Shown piece after piece: positions 20,612 to 31,481 of a DNA stretch of 37,067 nucleotides. Below the pieces are notes generated by a model. The model saw only the letters and a list, made by a program, of their open reading frames with translations, was not told the DNA's origin and did not search any database. Positions within the stretch are counted from its first letter, which is position 1. Each line of letters begins with the position of its first letter. Position numbers and translations under genes: made by a program. Source of the stretch: a virus; IMG/VR virus record IMGVR_UViG_3300035201_000198, positions 1 through 37,067 of that record; one strand, written 5' to 3'.

Positions 20612-23600
20612 TGGCAAGCTTATCACAAACTATACCTTCATTAACAGGAGGCATATCACAACAACCTGATGAATTAAAAGTACCTGGACAAGTTAAAGAT
20701 ATGGTAAATGCATATCCAGATATAACAGAAGGTTTATTAAAACGTCCAGGTGGAAGATTAATTAAATCATTAAGTGATGATGGAACTGCTTCAAATAATT
20801 CTGTAACAAATGGTAAGTGGTTTCATTATTATAGAGATGAAACAGAACAATATATAGGACAAATAGCTAGAAATGGTACTGTACGAGTTTGGAGATGTAG
20901 TGATGGACAACCGATGTATGTTGAAAAACTTGCTTCTCAAGCATCAGATTTAACAACATACTTAACTCATACAGTAGATGCTGATGTACAAACTTTAACA
21001 TTGAATGATTATACATATATTTGTAATCGTACAATAGCTACTGAAATGGCAGGTACTCTTGAACCTACTAGGAATCCTGAGTTATTTATTGATGTTAAAA
21101 AGATAGCATATTCTAGACAATACGCATTAAATTTATATGATGATACAGCCTTAACTACTACATATACAGCTACTAGAGTCAGTGTTTTAAGATTAGTAGA
21201 TAGTAAAAATATGTGTAATAATAGTGACGGAGGTTATCCATCTAATGGAACTGAACCTGGAACATCAGGATATCAAACTTTATGTGATGCTACTGCTGGA
21301 GAAAAAAGAGATTCTTATTGTCCAAATGTAGGTACTGCAGTTGTAAAAATAACAGCAGGAGCTAATGAAGAACATTTTGGTACTAATGGTGATGCTATTA
21401 ATGGAGTTGATCTAGGTAATTTTGCAGTTAATGATGCTAGTAATAGCGCAGTAACAGATAGAAAAAATTTAATTGTAAGAATTGAAACACTAGGTCAATC
21501 AGTAGCAGAAGGTTTATCTAATGCACCTGACTATAGATGTAGATATACTACCACGCATGATTTATTATATGGTGGTGAAGGTTGGAGAACAGGAGATTAT
21601 GTAAACATTTGGATGCATGGAGCTAAATATCAAATTAGAGTAGAAGAGCATAGTAGTACACAAGTACAATGTACTATGAATAGTAGTAATGGCTCTGGTC
21701 TTATACGACCTGATCCTACACCATTTGAATCTAATACTACTATTACCATGTCAGCTATTCTTGGTGATATTAGACAAACAATTATTGATCAAAATAATGG
21801 TTTAACTGCAAGTAATATAGAACAAATTGGAAACGGTCTTTATATAACAAGATCTTCTGGTAGTTTTAATGCTAACTCACCAACAGGAGATTTACTTAAT
21901 GTTGTCTCAGATAGTATTCAAGATGTAGCTGATTTACCTAAACAGTGTAAACATGGTTATGTTGTAAAAGTAAAGAATAGTGAAGCTAATGAAGATGATT
22001 ATTATTTAAAATTCTTTGGTAATAATGATAGAGATGGTGAAGGTACTTGGGAAGAATGTGCTAAACCTGGTAGAAAAATAGCTTTTAATGCAGCTAAAAT
22101 GCCACTACAGATGATTCGTCAAGGATCTACTATAGCAGATGGTAGCGGTAATACACATGCTAATGGATGGTTTCAAATTAAACAAGTTGATTATGAGAAC
22201 TGTTTAGTAGGAGATCCTGTTACAAACCCAAAACCTAGCTTTATATCTACTGTTAGTGGTACTGATGAAGATGATGTAACTGCTACTAGATATATTAATA
22301 AGATGCTATTCTGGAGAAATAGATTAGCATTTTTAAGTGATGAAAATGTAGTCCTTTCTCAACCTGGAGAATTTTTTAATTTCTGGGCAAAGAGTGCTAT
22401 TACTTTTTCACCTACTGATTGTATTGATTTATCTTGTAGCTCAGAATATCCTGCTATTATTTATGATGGAATACAAACAAATAGTGGTTTAGTCTTATTT
22501 ACAAAAAACCAACAGTTCTTACTTACTACAGATAGTGATGTACTAAGTCCTCAAACTGCAAAAATAAATTCTTTATCTACTTATAATTTTAATTTTGGTA
22601 CGAATCCTATTTCTTTAGGAACTACTATTGCTTTCTTAGATAACGCTGGTAAATATACTCGTTTCTGGGAAATGGCTAGAATATTAAGAGAAGGTGAGCC
22701 TGATGTTGTAGAACAAAGTAAAGTCGTACCTAAATTATTTAATAAAGATATAGATTTGATATCTAATTCAAGAGAAAATTCTATTATTTTCTTCAGTGAA
22801 AAAGGTAAAAATATTCTATATGGGTATAAATACTTTGCTTCTTCTGATAAAAGGCTGTTACAAGCATGGTTTAAATGGGAAACAACAGGTAATGTTCAGT
22901 ATCATTGTATGTTAGATGATGCTTTATATGCTGTTTTGAGAGATAATAATAAAGATGTATTAGTTAAATATGCTATGAAACTAGATGATACTGGTCACTT
23001 TGTAACAGATCATAATAATACATTTAGCGATACATCTGATGATATTATACATAATGTACATTTAGATAATAGTAAAGTAATAAGTGCATCTTCATTGGGA
23101 TATTCATCAGCAACTGGTCGTACAGGATTCACAAAACCTGATGGATTTAATAGCAGTAATCAATTAGCTGTATTTGTCCATACAAGTAGTCCAAACGGTA
23201 ATCAAGATAATATTGGTCTATATGCTAAAGCTAGTATTGTAGGTACAAATATCGAATGGGATGGTGATTTTACTGATAACGATTTAATTGTTGGTTATTT
23301 ATATGATATGGAAGTTGAACTTCCTACTTTATATGTAACGCAACGTGCAGGAGATGGAAGTAATGCTGATGTACATAATTCTCTAATATTACATCGTTTA
23401 AAAATAAGTTTAGGTCCAGTAGGTACTTATGATACATCTTTAGAAAGATTAGGTAAATCTACTTATACTCAAACACATGAAGGTAAATTAACTAATCAGT
23501 ATTTAGTCAGTAGAATACCTATTCAACCTGATGATCTACAAACTATACCTATATATGAAAAAAATATAAATGTAGGTATTAAAATTAAATCCACACACCC

Positions 23601-23670
23601 AACCCCAGCTACTTTATATTCTGTAACTTGGGAAGGAGATTCTAATCGTAAATACTATCAACGTGTCTAA
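20611..23670 (+). CDS. Tail tubular protein B / nozzle (T7 gp12-like)
   Basis: Forms the six-fold nozzle at the end of the tail. It starts with the typical SQTIPSLTGGISQQPDELKVPGQ and a LLKRPGGRLI segment, followed by WFHYYRD. Later FWRNRLAFLSDENVVLSQPGEFFNFWAKSA is diagnostic for the gp12 family. At 1019 aa it is longer than T7 gp12 (794), with extra beta-rich material in the first half (about residues 200-430). It overlaps the internal virion protein A start by 8 bp. Confidence 0.95.
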   Translation: MASLSQTIPSLTGGISQQPDELKVPGQVKDMVNAYPDITEGLLKRPGGRLIKSLSDDGTASNNSVTNGKWFHYYRDETEQYIGQIARNGTVRVWRCSDGQPMYVEKLASQASDLTTYLTHTVDADVQTLTLNDYTYICNRTIATEMAGTLEPTRNPELFIDVKKIAYSRQYALNLYDDTALTTTYTATRVSVLRLVDSKNMCNNSDGGYPSNGTEPGTSGYQTLCDATAGEKRDSYCPNVGTAVVKITAGANEEHFGTNGDAINGVDLGNFAVNDASNSAVTDRKNLIVRIETLGQSVAEGLSNAPDYRCRYTTTHDLLYGGEGWRTGDYVNIWMHGAKYQIRVEEHSSTQVQCTMNSSNGSGLIRPDPTPFESNTTITMSAILGDIRQTIIDQNNGLTASNIEQIGNGLYITRSSGSFNANSPTGDLLNVVSDSIQDVADLPKQCKHGYVVKVKNSEANEDDYYLKFFGNNDRDGEGTWEECAKPGRKIAFNAAKMPLQMIRQGSTIADGSGNTHANGWFQIKQVDYENCLVGDPVTNPKPSFISTVSGTDEDDVTATRYINKMLFWRNRLAFLSDENVVLSQPGEFFNFWAKSAITFSPTDCIDLSCSSEYPAIIYDGIQTNSGLVLFTKNQQFLLTTDSDVLSPQTAKINSLSTYNFNFGTNPISLGTTIAFLDNAGKYTRFWEMARILREGEPDVVEQSKVVPKLFNKDIDLISNSRENSIIFFSEKGKNILYGYKYFASSDKRLLQAWFKWETTGNVQYHCMLDDALYAVLRDNNKDVLVKYAMKLDDTGHFVTDHNNTFSDTSDDIIHNVHLDNSKVISASSLGYSSATGRTGFTKPDGFNSSNQLAVFVHTSSPNGNQDNIGLYAKASIVGTNIEWDGDFTDNDLIVGYLYDMEVELPTLYVTQRAGDGSNADVHNSLILHRLKISLGPVGTYDTSLERLGKSTYTQTHEGKLTNQYLVSRIPIQPDDLQTIPIYEKNINVGIKIKSTHPTPATLYSVTWEGDSNRKYYQRV

Positions 23671-24112
23671 TTACATTCACCCAATCACAGTGGAGGCTGC
23701 TCAAGAAGTAGCCTCTAATTTGCTTCCAGATGACCGTAGAGAGATCGAAGAAGGCTGGGGGCTAGATCCATTATTAAGTATACTACAAGCATGTCAGAGT
23801 GGATCCTCTGTCTATTTCACATCGCCTAGCAGCAAGACTGCTGGTATGGCAGGTATAAATGATAATGGACAAATATGGATGCTGTGTACACCTGTAATTT
23901 TTGAAAACCGATCCTTATTTGTAAGACAAGCAAAGCGTTTCATTAAGAGTAGAAAAGAACCGCTATTATGGAATTATGTTGACAAACGTAATGAAGTCCA
24001 CTTAAAACTACTCAAATTTTTAGGTTTTAAATTTCTTCGGGAAGTACCCTTTGGACCTAATCAATTACCCTTTATCGAATTTTGTAAATTATGTGTGCAC
24101 CCGCAGTCGTAG
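23663..24112 (+). CDS. Internal virion protein A-like (T7 gp13 position)
   Basis: Starts with GTG at 23663, inside the last codons of the nozzle gene (stop TAA 23668-23670). The 149 residues resemble the gp13/GNAT-like small proteins of podoviruses: CQSGSSVYFTSPSSKTAGMAGINDNGQIWMLCTPVIFENRSLFVRQAKRFI, then NEVHLKLLKFLGFKFLREVPFGPNQLPFIEF, in which the HLKLLKFLGFK segment is like the acetyl-CoA-binding end of GNAT folds. T7 gp13 is needed for morphogenesis. It overlaps gp14 by 22 bp. Confidence 0.85.
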   Translation: MSNYIHPITVEAAQEVASNLLPDDRREIEEGWGLDPLLSILQACQSGSSVYFTSPSSKTAGMAGINDNGQIWMLCTPVIFENRSLFVRQAKRFIKSRKEPLLWNYVDKRNEVHLKLLKFLGFKFLREVPFGPNQLPFIEFCKLCVHPQS

Positions 24113-24738
24113 CTGGAGTAGCATCAGCTGGTCAAGGTATTATTGGAGCTTTTGGAGCCAATAGACAAAGACAAGCTCGTAACCAAGCTAGAGCTAACGA
24201 ATATAAACGAGCTCTTGAAGAGAGAAAACGTAGATGGTTACAAGCTACTAGCCAGTATTCAGCAAAAAAAGTTGCCTATTCTAAAAATATTGATGAAGCT
24301 ACTATGGCCGAACGAAGAGGTTATACTCAAGGTCAAGAGTTTATGAATAGAAAAATAGCAACAGCTAATCAGAAATTTGTAGAACGAATTGCTAAAAACC
24401 TTCAAGAACAAAAAGGATTTGAACAAACAGGTAAATCATCTGAAAGATTAGCAGCAATGCAATTTGCTCAACAAGTAGGTCGTCCAACAGGTGAAGATAC
24501 TTACCAATTAATTAGAAGTGGAGAAGCTGTTGCAGAAAATAATCGTGGTATTAGAAGAAGAGCTATGGCTAAACGTAGTGAGTTATTCACTAAAGTAGCA
24601 TTTGCTCCTCAACAAGATATAGCACCTCCTCCACCTGTTATGGAAAGATCAAACCTTGGACTAAATATAGCTGGTGCTGTACTTGGTGGAGTTGGTTCTT
24701 ACTATAGTGCTGGTGGTACATTTGGCTTTAAAGAATAA
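24091..24738 (+). CDS. Internal virion protein B (T7 gp14-like)
   Basis: Component of the DNA-ejection machine; T7 gp14 goes to the host outer membrane. The 215-residue product has a hydrophobic N-terminus (PAVVAGVASAGQGIIGAFG) followed by a long basic helical region (RQRQARNQARANEYKRALEERKRR) and a Gly-rich hydrophobic C-terminus (LNIAGAVLGGVGSYYSAGG), matching gp14 in length (196) and arrangement. The N-terminal MCAPAVVAGVASAGQG start is typical of marine podoviruses. Fourteen bases separate it from the next gene, with GGAG in the gap. Confidence 0.88.
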   Translation: MCAPAVVAGVASAGQGIIGAFGANRQRQARNQARANEYKRALEERKRRWLQATSQYSAKKVAYSKNIDEATMAERRGYTQGQEFMNRKIATANQKFVERIAKNLQEQKGFEQTGKSSERLAAMQFAQQVGRPTGEDTYQLIRSGEAVAENNRGIRRRAMAKRSELFTKVAFAPQQDIAPPPPVMERSNLGLNIAGAVLGGVGSYYSAGGTFGFKE

Positions 24739-24752
24739 CGGAGTAACAGCTA

Positions 24753-27182
24753 ATGGTATACAATCCTGAATCTATGGGCTCTTTTGATTATATAGAGCAA
24801 TCTGATTATACACCTGTATTAATCGAAGAAAATAATCGAACTAATTCTGGTTTTGATAGAGCTTATCAACAAGAACGTTTAAATGATGAAGCAACAGTAA
24901 GAGATGTTACTAATAGATGGTCGTCTATTGCTGCTTTATCTGGAACAGCTAAAGATTTAATAGTTGAAAGAACTGAGCATGTTGCTAAAATGCAAACAGC
25001 TGAAGGCTATGCTTGGTGGTATAAAGGAGGTTTAACTAAAGAACAAGAAGAAGATTTTAATAATGAAGAAGAGAAGGAAACAAAGAAACAGAAAATAGGA
25101 TTAGAAGCTGGTAATGATCCAGAAATTAATCCAGATAAAGATCCTTTTGTTACTGATTATTTTAATAAACAATCTAGTAATTTCAAAAAAGGAGCTATGG
25201 AAGCTCGTGCTGCTGATATAGCTAATGGATATAATCCTTTAGGTAATCCTCAACTTATTGGTGCTGCTGATGAAGCTGAATACGAGGCTATTCAGAATAA
25301 AATTAGATTAGAATTACTTGGAAACTTTGCTGGTAACGATAAAAGAGATGCTTATCCAGTAGAAATTTTAAATAAAGTTGTCTTTCCTGTATTAAGACAG
25401 CGTGAACAACAAGCTAAACAAGCATGGTTAACATCAAGAAACAAAGAATTAGAAGAGGGTAGAACAGATTCTACTTTAACTAGATTTGATACTGATGTGA
25501 CAGCTGCTGGTGGATTTACTAAGAAAAATGAGAAGCACGGATACACAGCTAATTACTGGCAAAATACAATAGATCTATTAACACCAGATTATGGTATAGT
25601 TGGTGCACGTAATAAGGTTACAACTCATTTAGTTGAAAATTTTAAAGCAGGTGTGTATGGAGAAAACGGTGATCAAATGCTACAAAACGTTTATAATATA
25701 CCAGTAAAAGATAAAGATTCTGGTAAAGTGTATAAATTTGGAGAAAGATATAAAAAAGATTATAATAAAATGTTAGTAGCCAATGCTGCTTGGAAAGATG
25801 GTCAAAAGAATATAGAGGATAATGAGACTCAAGAAGATTTAGAAGAAATGCGTGATGACTTATTAGCGAAAGCATCGACAGATGGATATACACAACAAGA
25901 AATAATTGATATTAAAAATAAAATAGCAACAGATCCAAGATTTGTAGGAATGAAAACTCCTATTTTAGATTATATTTATACCAATGCTACTCTAGAAGGA
26001 CTGCAAATTAATGCCCAAAGAGCAGAATTAATGGGTATGGCAACTAATGGAACTCTAACTAAAGCAGAAGTTCAAGATAGACACCCTTCATTACATAAAG
26101 AATTTATTAGTCTAGCTGAAGCTATAGAAGAAGCTAAACCTGGAGTATCTACATATCTAACTGCTATATCAGAGAAAGTTAAAGTTGATGCAGGTGTAAA
26201 TGCAGTTAATCCAGGTAATGCTACTATTACAGCAAAAATAGATCAATTACAAAATAAATATAGAGCAAAAGTTGCTTATTATCTTCGAGAAGGACCAAAT
26301 AAATTACCACCTGGTCAAGCTGCAAAACAAGCATATACTGATCTACAAAAGGAAGAAGTAGATGATCAAGGTTATTATAAAGGACTATCAACTAACTCCA
26401 AAAATGGACAAGTAGAATATGCTGGTGTCTTACCAAATGTACATGCTGAAGGTTTTAAAAGTCCTAATGATTTAAATAAAGAATTTCAAAAAATAATACA
26501 AGACTTAGGTCCAGAAGCTTTTAAAGAAGCTAAAGTTGATGATCAAGGTAATGTTACTGGAAGTTTATTCTTTACTAAAAAAGAATTAAACACAATAGGA
26601 GCTTTATATCAAAGAACTGGAGGTAAAGGTTCAGCTTGGGTTCATAATGAATTAGTTGAACGTGCACAATATTTAGGTCAAGAGCACGGTCTTACAGCTT
26701 TGGATGTTCTTAATTTAGCTGCTCTGGCAGTAGATCCAGAAGGATTGAATCCAGAAAATTTAGATGACACAGAAGCTCCTGTATGGTTATCACCAACAAA
26801 TGATGAAATACATAGATTAGATCCTGCGAATCGGTCTAAACTTCTAACATATAATAATGCATTAGCTAATATATCAATTTTTGGACAAACAGATAACGCT
26901 TTTAATAGCTTTCTGGTTGAGGATGGTAGTGGAGAAGAAATTCTTGATGAGTCAATATTATACGGAGCTGACGCCCCAAAAGTTGCAGCTATGTATGAAT
27001 TAATAATAAACAATCCAGATGCCTGGAATTTTAATAATAGTTACGGTGCATTAGATATAGACAATCATATTGATTTTTGGAGGACATCATACAAGTATGG
27101 TGATAAAACAGCTCTAAAATTCTTATCTAATAAGTATTTAAATGAGATGATAAAACAACTTGAACCATCAACTAAAAAATAA
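24753..27182 (+). CDS. Internal virion protein C (T7 gp15-like)
   Basis: Forms part of the periplasmic ejection channel. 809 aa compared with 747 in T7. The sequence is mostly charged and helical (GKDKDPEINPD-like loops, long Lys/Glu-rich helices) with no enzymatic motif, as expected for the gp15 class. Assignment rests on length, composition and its place between gp14 and gp16; I recognise no strong motif of my own. ATG 24753 follows GGAGTAACAGCTA closely, a good RBS. Confidence 0.88.
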   Translation: MVYNPESMGSFDYIEQSDYTPVLIEENNRTNSGFDRAYQQERLNDEATVRDVTNRWSSIAALSGTAKDLIVERTEHVAKMQTAEGYAWWYKGGLTKEQEEDFNNEEEKETKKQKIGLEAGNDPEINPDKDPFVTDYFNKQSSNFKKGAMEARAADIANGYNPLGNPQLIGAADEAEYEAIQNKIRLELLGNFAGNDKRDAYPVEILNKVVFPVLRQREQQAKQAWLTSRNKELEEGRTDSTLTRFDTDVTAAGGFTKKNEKHGYTANYWQNTIDLLTPDYGIVGARNKVTTHLVENFKAGVYGENGDQMLQNVYNIPVKDKDSGKVYKFGERYKKDYNKMLVANAAWKDGQKNIEDNETQEDLEEMRDDLLAKASTDGYTQQEIIDIKNKIATDPRFVGMKTPILDYIYTNATLEGLQINAQRAELMGMATNGTLTKAEVQDRHPSLHKEFISLAEAIEEAKPGVSTYLTAISEKVKVDAGVNAVNPGNATITAKIDQLQNKYRAKVAYYLREGPNKLPPGQAAKQAYTDLQKEEVDDQGYYKGLSTNSKNGQVEYAGVLPNVHAEGFKSPNDLNKEFQKIIQDLGPEAFKEAKVDDQGNVTGSLFFTKKELNTIGALYQRTGGKGSAWVHNELVERAQYLGQEHGLTALDVLNLAALAVDPEGLNPENLDDTEAPVWLSPTNDEIHRLDPANRSKLLTYNNALANISIFGQTDNAFNSFLVEDGSGEEILDESILYGADAPKVAAMYELIINNPDAWNFNNSYGALDIDNHIDFWRTSYKYGDKTALKFLSNKYLNEMIKQLEPSTKK

Positions 27183-27188
27183 CTAATT

Positions 27189-30100
27189 ATGGATCCTGAA
27201 GAATTAGAAGAGAGTAAAGAAAATGCTGGTACGCCAGCGTCTCTTTTAGAAAAATTAAATCAAAACTTTGATTCTAATGCAGCTCAAGAAGTACTAAATA
27301 CATTAGACAGTAATGCAAGAGAATTAGAAGAGAATAGCAGTGAACCTGCTACTGTATCTCCTGAAAAACCTAAAAAAAATAAAACTCCTGATTGGGATCC
27401 TCCTGAAGATCAAAGTAAATTACGAACTGTTTGGGATTGGACATTAGGTGTCCAACGAGATAAAGATTTACCAGAAGGAGCTTTTTATAGAAAAGGTCAT
27501 GGGGATAAAATTTTTAGAGCCAGAACTGATTCTGAAATTCTACAGTTACTTAAAGGATTAGGTACAGGAGATAAAAAAACATGGGAGGAATTTAGAAAAT
27601 CAGGTGCTGATGAATTTGCTTCTACATCTGGTGATGTAAGTAATCCTTTAAAAGGTTTTACTGGAATTTCTAGATATGGTGCTGCAATGGGAGCTGGCTG
27701 GACTGATAGTATGATTGGTCTAGTTAATCTAGCATTAAAACCTTTACCTGGAGATACTAAAATACCAACATTACCTAAATATGAATCTGAAAGTTTACAA
27801 GCTGTAAGAGATCTTTCTTCTCTTGTTATACCTGGATTACAACTATCTAAATATGGTAAATTAGGTTGGGGTAAAGTCGTTGATAAAACTAAATGGGGTT
27901 TTGGTAAACGTAAAATAGTAGGATGGGGAGCAGGTGCTGGTATAACTACAACAGCAGGTTGGTTAGTAGATACAGTTGCCCCTAGTAATTATGAAGATCA
28001 TAATTTACAAGGAATGTTGAAAAAGAATTGGCCAAGATTCTGGGGATGGTTACCTGAAGATTGGGCGACTTTAGATGGTGATTCTCGTGAATTAAAAATG
28101 ATCAAGAATCGCAATGAAGGTATAGGATTAAATTGGATAGGAGAATTATTAGATGCTACCCTTATTATAGGCAGACTTCAACGAGGAATTGATACAGCTA
28201 CAAAAACCACTAGAATAGTATCAGAAGATACTCAGTCTTTAAAATATATGAATAATATTAAGGCTGAAAGAGAAGTTCTTTCTGAGAATGTTGTTGAAAA
28301 TGATTTATTAAATAATAAACTTAGAAAAGAAAAACAACGTAAATTATATGGTGAAGAAGTATTAAAAGATAATCCTAATACAACTAAACCTATACAAGGA
28401 CTCCAAGATTCTTTAATAGACCCTGCAGAACAAGGTATATTATATAAATCTGAATATGGTATGGCAGAGTCTGCTGTAGATGCAGCAAGAAGAGAATTAA
28501 ATGTTGATAGTGGTCTTTCAAAAAGAATTGCTAATGGTATAGGTGAAGCTGATTTAAAATCTTCTCTTAGATCATCTGAACAAGCAAAAAAAATTTTTCA
28601 AAAAGCTAAAGAAGAATTACTTAAGGCAGGTAAATTTGGATTTGTTACTCCAAAAGGTAAAACACTATTAAATTCAAAACAAATTGGTGATGTAGGTAGA
28701 AAATTAGCAGCTGACTTATATGATTTAGATGTTGATAGTATGGCAGATATATTAAGACCATTATCAGGTTTAGATATAAATACAGGAGCTAGAGTATTAA
28801 AAGATGAAGCTTATGTAGCTGTATTTGAAAATATTAGAAAATATTTAGATGACTATTTAAATCTAGATTTAGCTAAAGCACAAGCTTTATTAGCAGATTC
28901 TATAAGTGGTCAAGTATCTGATCTTGCTGAAGGTGCTAGATTAATGGAAGATACTTTAGCTATGTCACGTGCTCAAGATTTAATATTAGATAGGTTAGAA
29001 TTCTTAATGACATTAAAAGGTCAGACCTCTTATGCAAGAGGTAGAGGACTATCAATGTTAGGCTGGTTTAAAAGATGGGCAACTGCAACAACTAATATTC
29101 AAAAACATGGATCAAAAACAGCTAGGTTTGATTTTGAGACAGCTTTAGCAGCTTTAGCACAAGAAAATAGTACAGTTTTAGATGATTTAGCTGAAATATC
29201 TGCTGAAGCAAAAAGAACTATTGATACATTAAGAGAAGTAAAAGCAGAAAGACCGCATTTCTTAAAACCATTAGCATTAGCATATGAAATGACTGATGGT
29301 AATATAAAGAATATAGCAGATTTAAATAATTATGTAAGAAATTCTACTGGTATAATAAGAAAAGCTTTTATAGATGGTCAACCAGAAGTACCATCAATGT
29401 GGGTTCAAGGTGCTTGGGCTACTATTTATAATTCAGTATTATCAGGTTTAGGTACTCCATTAAAAGCTTTTGCTGCAAATACAGTTCTTTTAGTTGAACG
29501 TCCACTAGCTACATATGCAGGGGCTATGCTAACAGGAGATATGCATACTATGAGAAGAGCTATGTATATGTATAATTATGGTTTTTTAGATTCTGTTCAA
29601 AAATCTTTTAGCCATATGGCACAAATTATGCGTAGATCTTGGCAAGATCCTAATTCAATTAGATATGTATTACGTGATGATATTGCTCGTAAAAATGCCA
29701 ATCAAATTAAATTAAATAAAGAAATTGGTAAAGCAATGGAAGAAGAAGGTGATTATGCCTTAAGTACTTTCATGAATGATGTCATCGAACCAATGAATGA
29801 TTTTGGTGAACATCCTTGGATGAGATTCAGTGCAAATGCAATGGGTGCTTATGATGGTTTTACTAGATCTATGGTAGCATCAGCAGAAGCACGTGGTAGA
29901 GTATTTGATGAATTAGTTAATATTGGTGATGAATTTACAGATGATATATTCAACAAAACTTGGAAAGGTGTCTATGATGAAATGTTTGATGATAACGGAT
30001 TCATTGTAGATAAAGCAATTGATAATGCTAGTAGAGAAATTGCTATGAATGCTAATAGCAAAACTATGGATGGTGTTAATGCTGTAATGAAACGAGCACC

Positions 30101-31478
30101 TGTTCTAAGAGCATGGTTTATGTTTTCAAAAACAACCACTAATATAATCAAATTTGCTGGAAGCCATAATCCTGCAACTGTACTTCCATTTATTAATAGA
30201 GTTCAAAAATATAGATTACCTTGGGAAGACTTAGTTGATTCTGATGAAGTTTTAAAACGTTATAATAAAGGTACTGAAATATTAAATATAAATGATGCTA
30301 AAAGAACTTTAGCAGCTGATGGTCTTGATATCAATAAAAAAGGTATTGATTTAAGAGCTGAATGGAATACAAGACGAGCTGAAATGCTTGGTAGAAAAGC
30401 TATAGGAACCTTAGCTGTTTTAGGTGCTATTGGACTATTCTCTCAAACTGCTATTAGAGGTAACGGTATTTATGATAAAACAAGACAGAAAGTAAGGGAT
30501 TCTCTTGGATATAAAAAACGTACTATTAAAGGCTGGGATGGGAAATGGTATAGTTATGATGGCATACCAGGTATAAGTGATTGGTTAGCACTTACTGTTG
30601 ATGTAATGGATAACTTTGATGTTGGTGGTGATGCATTTGATCTTGGTGGTAATTATGCAGGTACACTACAAGAAGATACAGAAATGTTATCTAAATTAAG
30701 TTGGATATTAGCTACTAATTTAACTAATAAATCTTTTACTTCACAAATAGAACCTTTATTTGATATATTAAGTGGTAATCCAAGTTCTATTGCAAGATGG
30801 AGTGCTTCATTTGGTAGTGGTTTATTACCTTTCAGTGGATTTAGAAGAGAACAATCTCAACTATGGACTAAAGGTATGGTTGAAATAAATCAAGAATTTG
30901 CTGATTTAGTTGCTGCTAGAAACCCTGGTGCAAGAAATAAATTAGCACCTAAGTATGACTGGATTACAGGAGAACGTATTGGTGAAGATGTAGGTTTCTG
31001 GGAAAGAGCTAATAATGTCTATAATTTCATGATGAAAACAGGTCCAAGTATAACTCCAGAAAAAGAATTTTTAATGGGAATTGAATATGATGCTAGACCT
31101 ATTTTAAAAACATTAAAAGGAGTTAAATTAACTACAGACCAAAGAAGTGAAATGATGAGAATAATGGGTGAATCTGGTATTTTCAAAAGAGCTATAGAAC
31201 GTGAAATGAGAAGACATAGTTCAAAAGAATTTAGAAAGTTATTTAGGGAAGTTAATAGAGGTGGTGTTAAAACTGTTAATATTAGAGAAGAATTATTAAA
31301 TACACATAATAATTTAAATGTTGCTTTAAGGACAGCTGTTAAATATGCTCTAAGTCAGTTATCAACTAGAGGAGAAATTTATGAGCAAAAGTCTGAAGCA
31401 GGTCAATTTAAATCACGTCTAAAAGGTATCACACCTGGATCAGACCTTGATCGTATTCATGAATTACAACGACAATAA
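27189..31478 (+). CDS. Internal virion protein D (T7 gp16-like)
   Basis: The largest gene in the window (1429 aa; T7 gp16 1318), the ejection-channel protein that spans the inner membrane in T7. It has a disordered acidic N-terminus, hydrophobic stretches (RYGAAMGAGWTDSMIGLVNLAL, KAIGTLAVLGAIGLFSQTAIRG) and a beta/helix-mixed centre (VPSMWVQGAWATIYNSVLSGLGTPLKAFAANTV). I see no lytic transglycosylase signature, unlike the N-terminus of T7 gp16, so peptidoglycan cleavage may be supplied elsewhere. It is followed three bases later by the fibre gene. Confidence 0.9.
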   Translation: MDPEELEESKENAGTPASLLEKLNQNFDSNAAQEVLNTLDSNARELEENSSEPATVSPEKPKKNKTPDWDPPEDQSKLRTVWDWTLGVQRDKDLPEGAFYRKGHGDKIFRARTDSEILQLLKGLGTGDKKTWEEFRKSGADEFASTSGDVSNPLKGFTGISRYGAAMGAGWTDSMIGLVNLALKPLPGDTKIPTLPKYESESLQAVRDLSSLVIPGLQLSKYGKLGWGKVVDKTKWGFGKRKIVGWGAGAGITTTAGWLVDTVAPSNYEDHNLQGMLKKNWPRFWGWLPEDWATLDGDSRELKMIKNRNEGIGLNWIGELLDATLIIGRLQRGIDTATKTTRIVSEDTQSLKYMNNIKAEREVLSENVVENDLLNNKLRKEKQRKLYGEEVLKDNPNTTKPIQGLQDSLIDPAEQGILYKSEYGMAESAVDAARRELNVDSGLSKRIANGIGEADLKSSLRSSEQAKKIFQKAKEELLKAGKFGFVTPKGKTLLNSKQIGDVGRKLAADLYDLDVDSMADILRPLSGLDINTGARVLKDEAYVAVFENIRKYLDDYLNLDLAKAQALLADSISGQVSDLAEGARLMEDTLAMSRAQDLILDRLEFLMTLKGQTSYARGRGLSMLGWFKRWATATTNIQKHGSKTARFDFETALAALAQENSTVLDDLAEISAEAKRTIDTLREVKAERPHFLKPLALAYEMTDGNIKNIADLNNYVRNSTGIIRKAFIDGQPEVPSMWVQGAWATIYNSVLSGLGTPLKAFAANTVLLVERPLATYAGAMLTGDMHTMRRAMYMYNYGFLDSVQKSFSHMAQIMRRSWQDPNSIRYVLRDDIARKNANQIKLNKEIGKAMEEEGDYALSTFMNDVIEPMNDFGEHPWMRFSANAMGAYDGFTRSMVASAEARGRVFDELVNIGDEFTDDIFNKTWKGVYDEMFDDNGFIVDKAIDNASREIAMNANSKTMDGVNAVMKRAPVLRAWFMFSKTTTNIIKFAGSHNPATVLPFINRVQKYRLPWEDLVDSDEVLKRYNKGTEILNINDAKRTLAADGLDINKKGIDLRAEWNTRRAEMLGRKAIGTLAVLGAIGLFSQTAIRGNGIYDKTRQKVRDSLGYKKRTIKGWDGKWYSYDGIPGISDWLALTVDVMDNFDVGGDAFDLGGNYAGTLQEDTEMLSKLSWILATNLTNKSFTSQIEPLFDILSGNPSSIARWSASFGSGLLPFSGFRREQSQLWTKGMVEINQEFADLVAARNPGARNKLAPKYDWITGERIGEDVGFWERANNVYNFMMKTGPSITPEKEFLMGIEYDARPILKTLKGVKLTTDQRSEMMRIMGESGIFKRAIEREMRRHSSKEFRKLFREVNRGGVKTVNIREELLNTHNNLNVALRTAVKYALSQLSTRGEIYEQKSEAGQFKSRLKGITPGSDLDRIHELQRQ

Positions 31479-31481
31479 CAA

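Noticed and set aside
25642-25893. Minus-strand ORF of 83 aa, and other minus-strand frames such as 6625-6882, 26678-27013 and 36200-36565
   Set aside because: All lie inside well-supported + strand genes, have no recognisable motif and no plausible promoter; they are shadows of AT-rich coding sequence.
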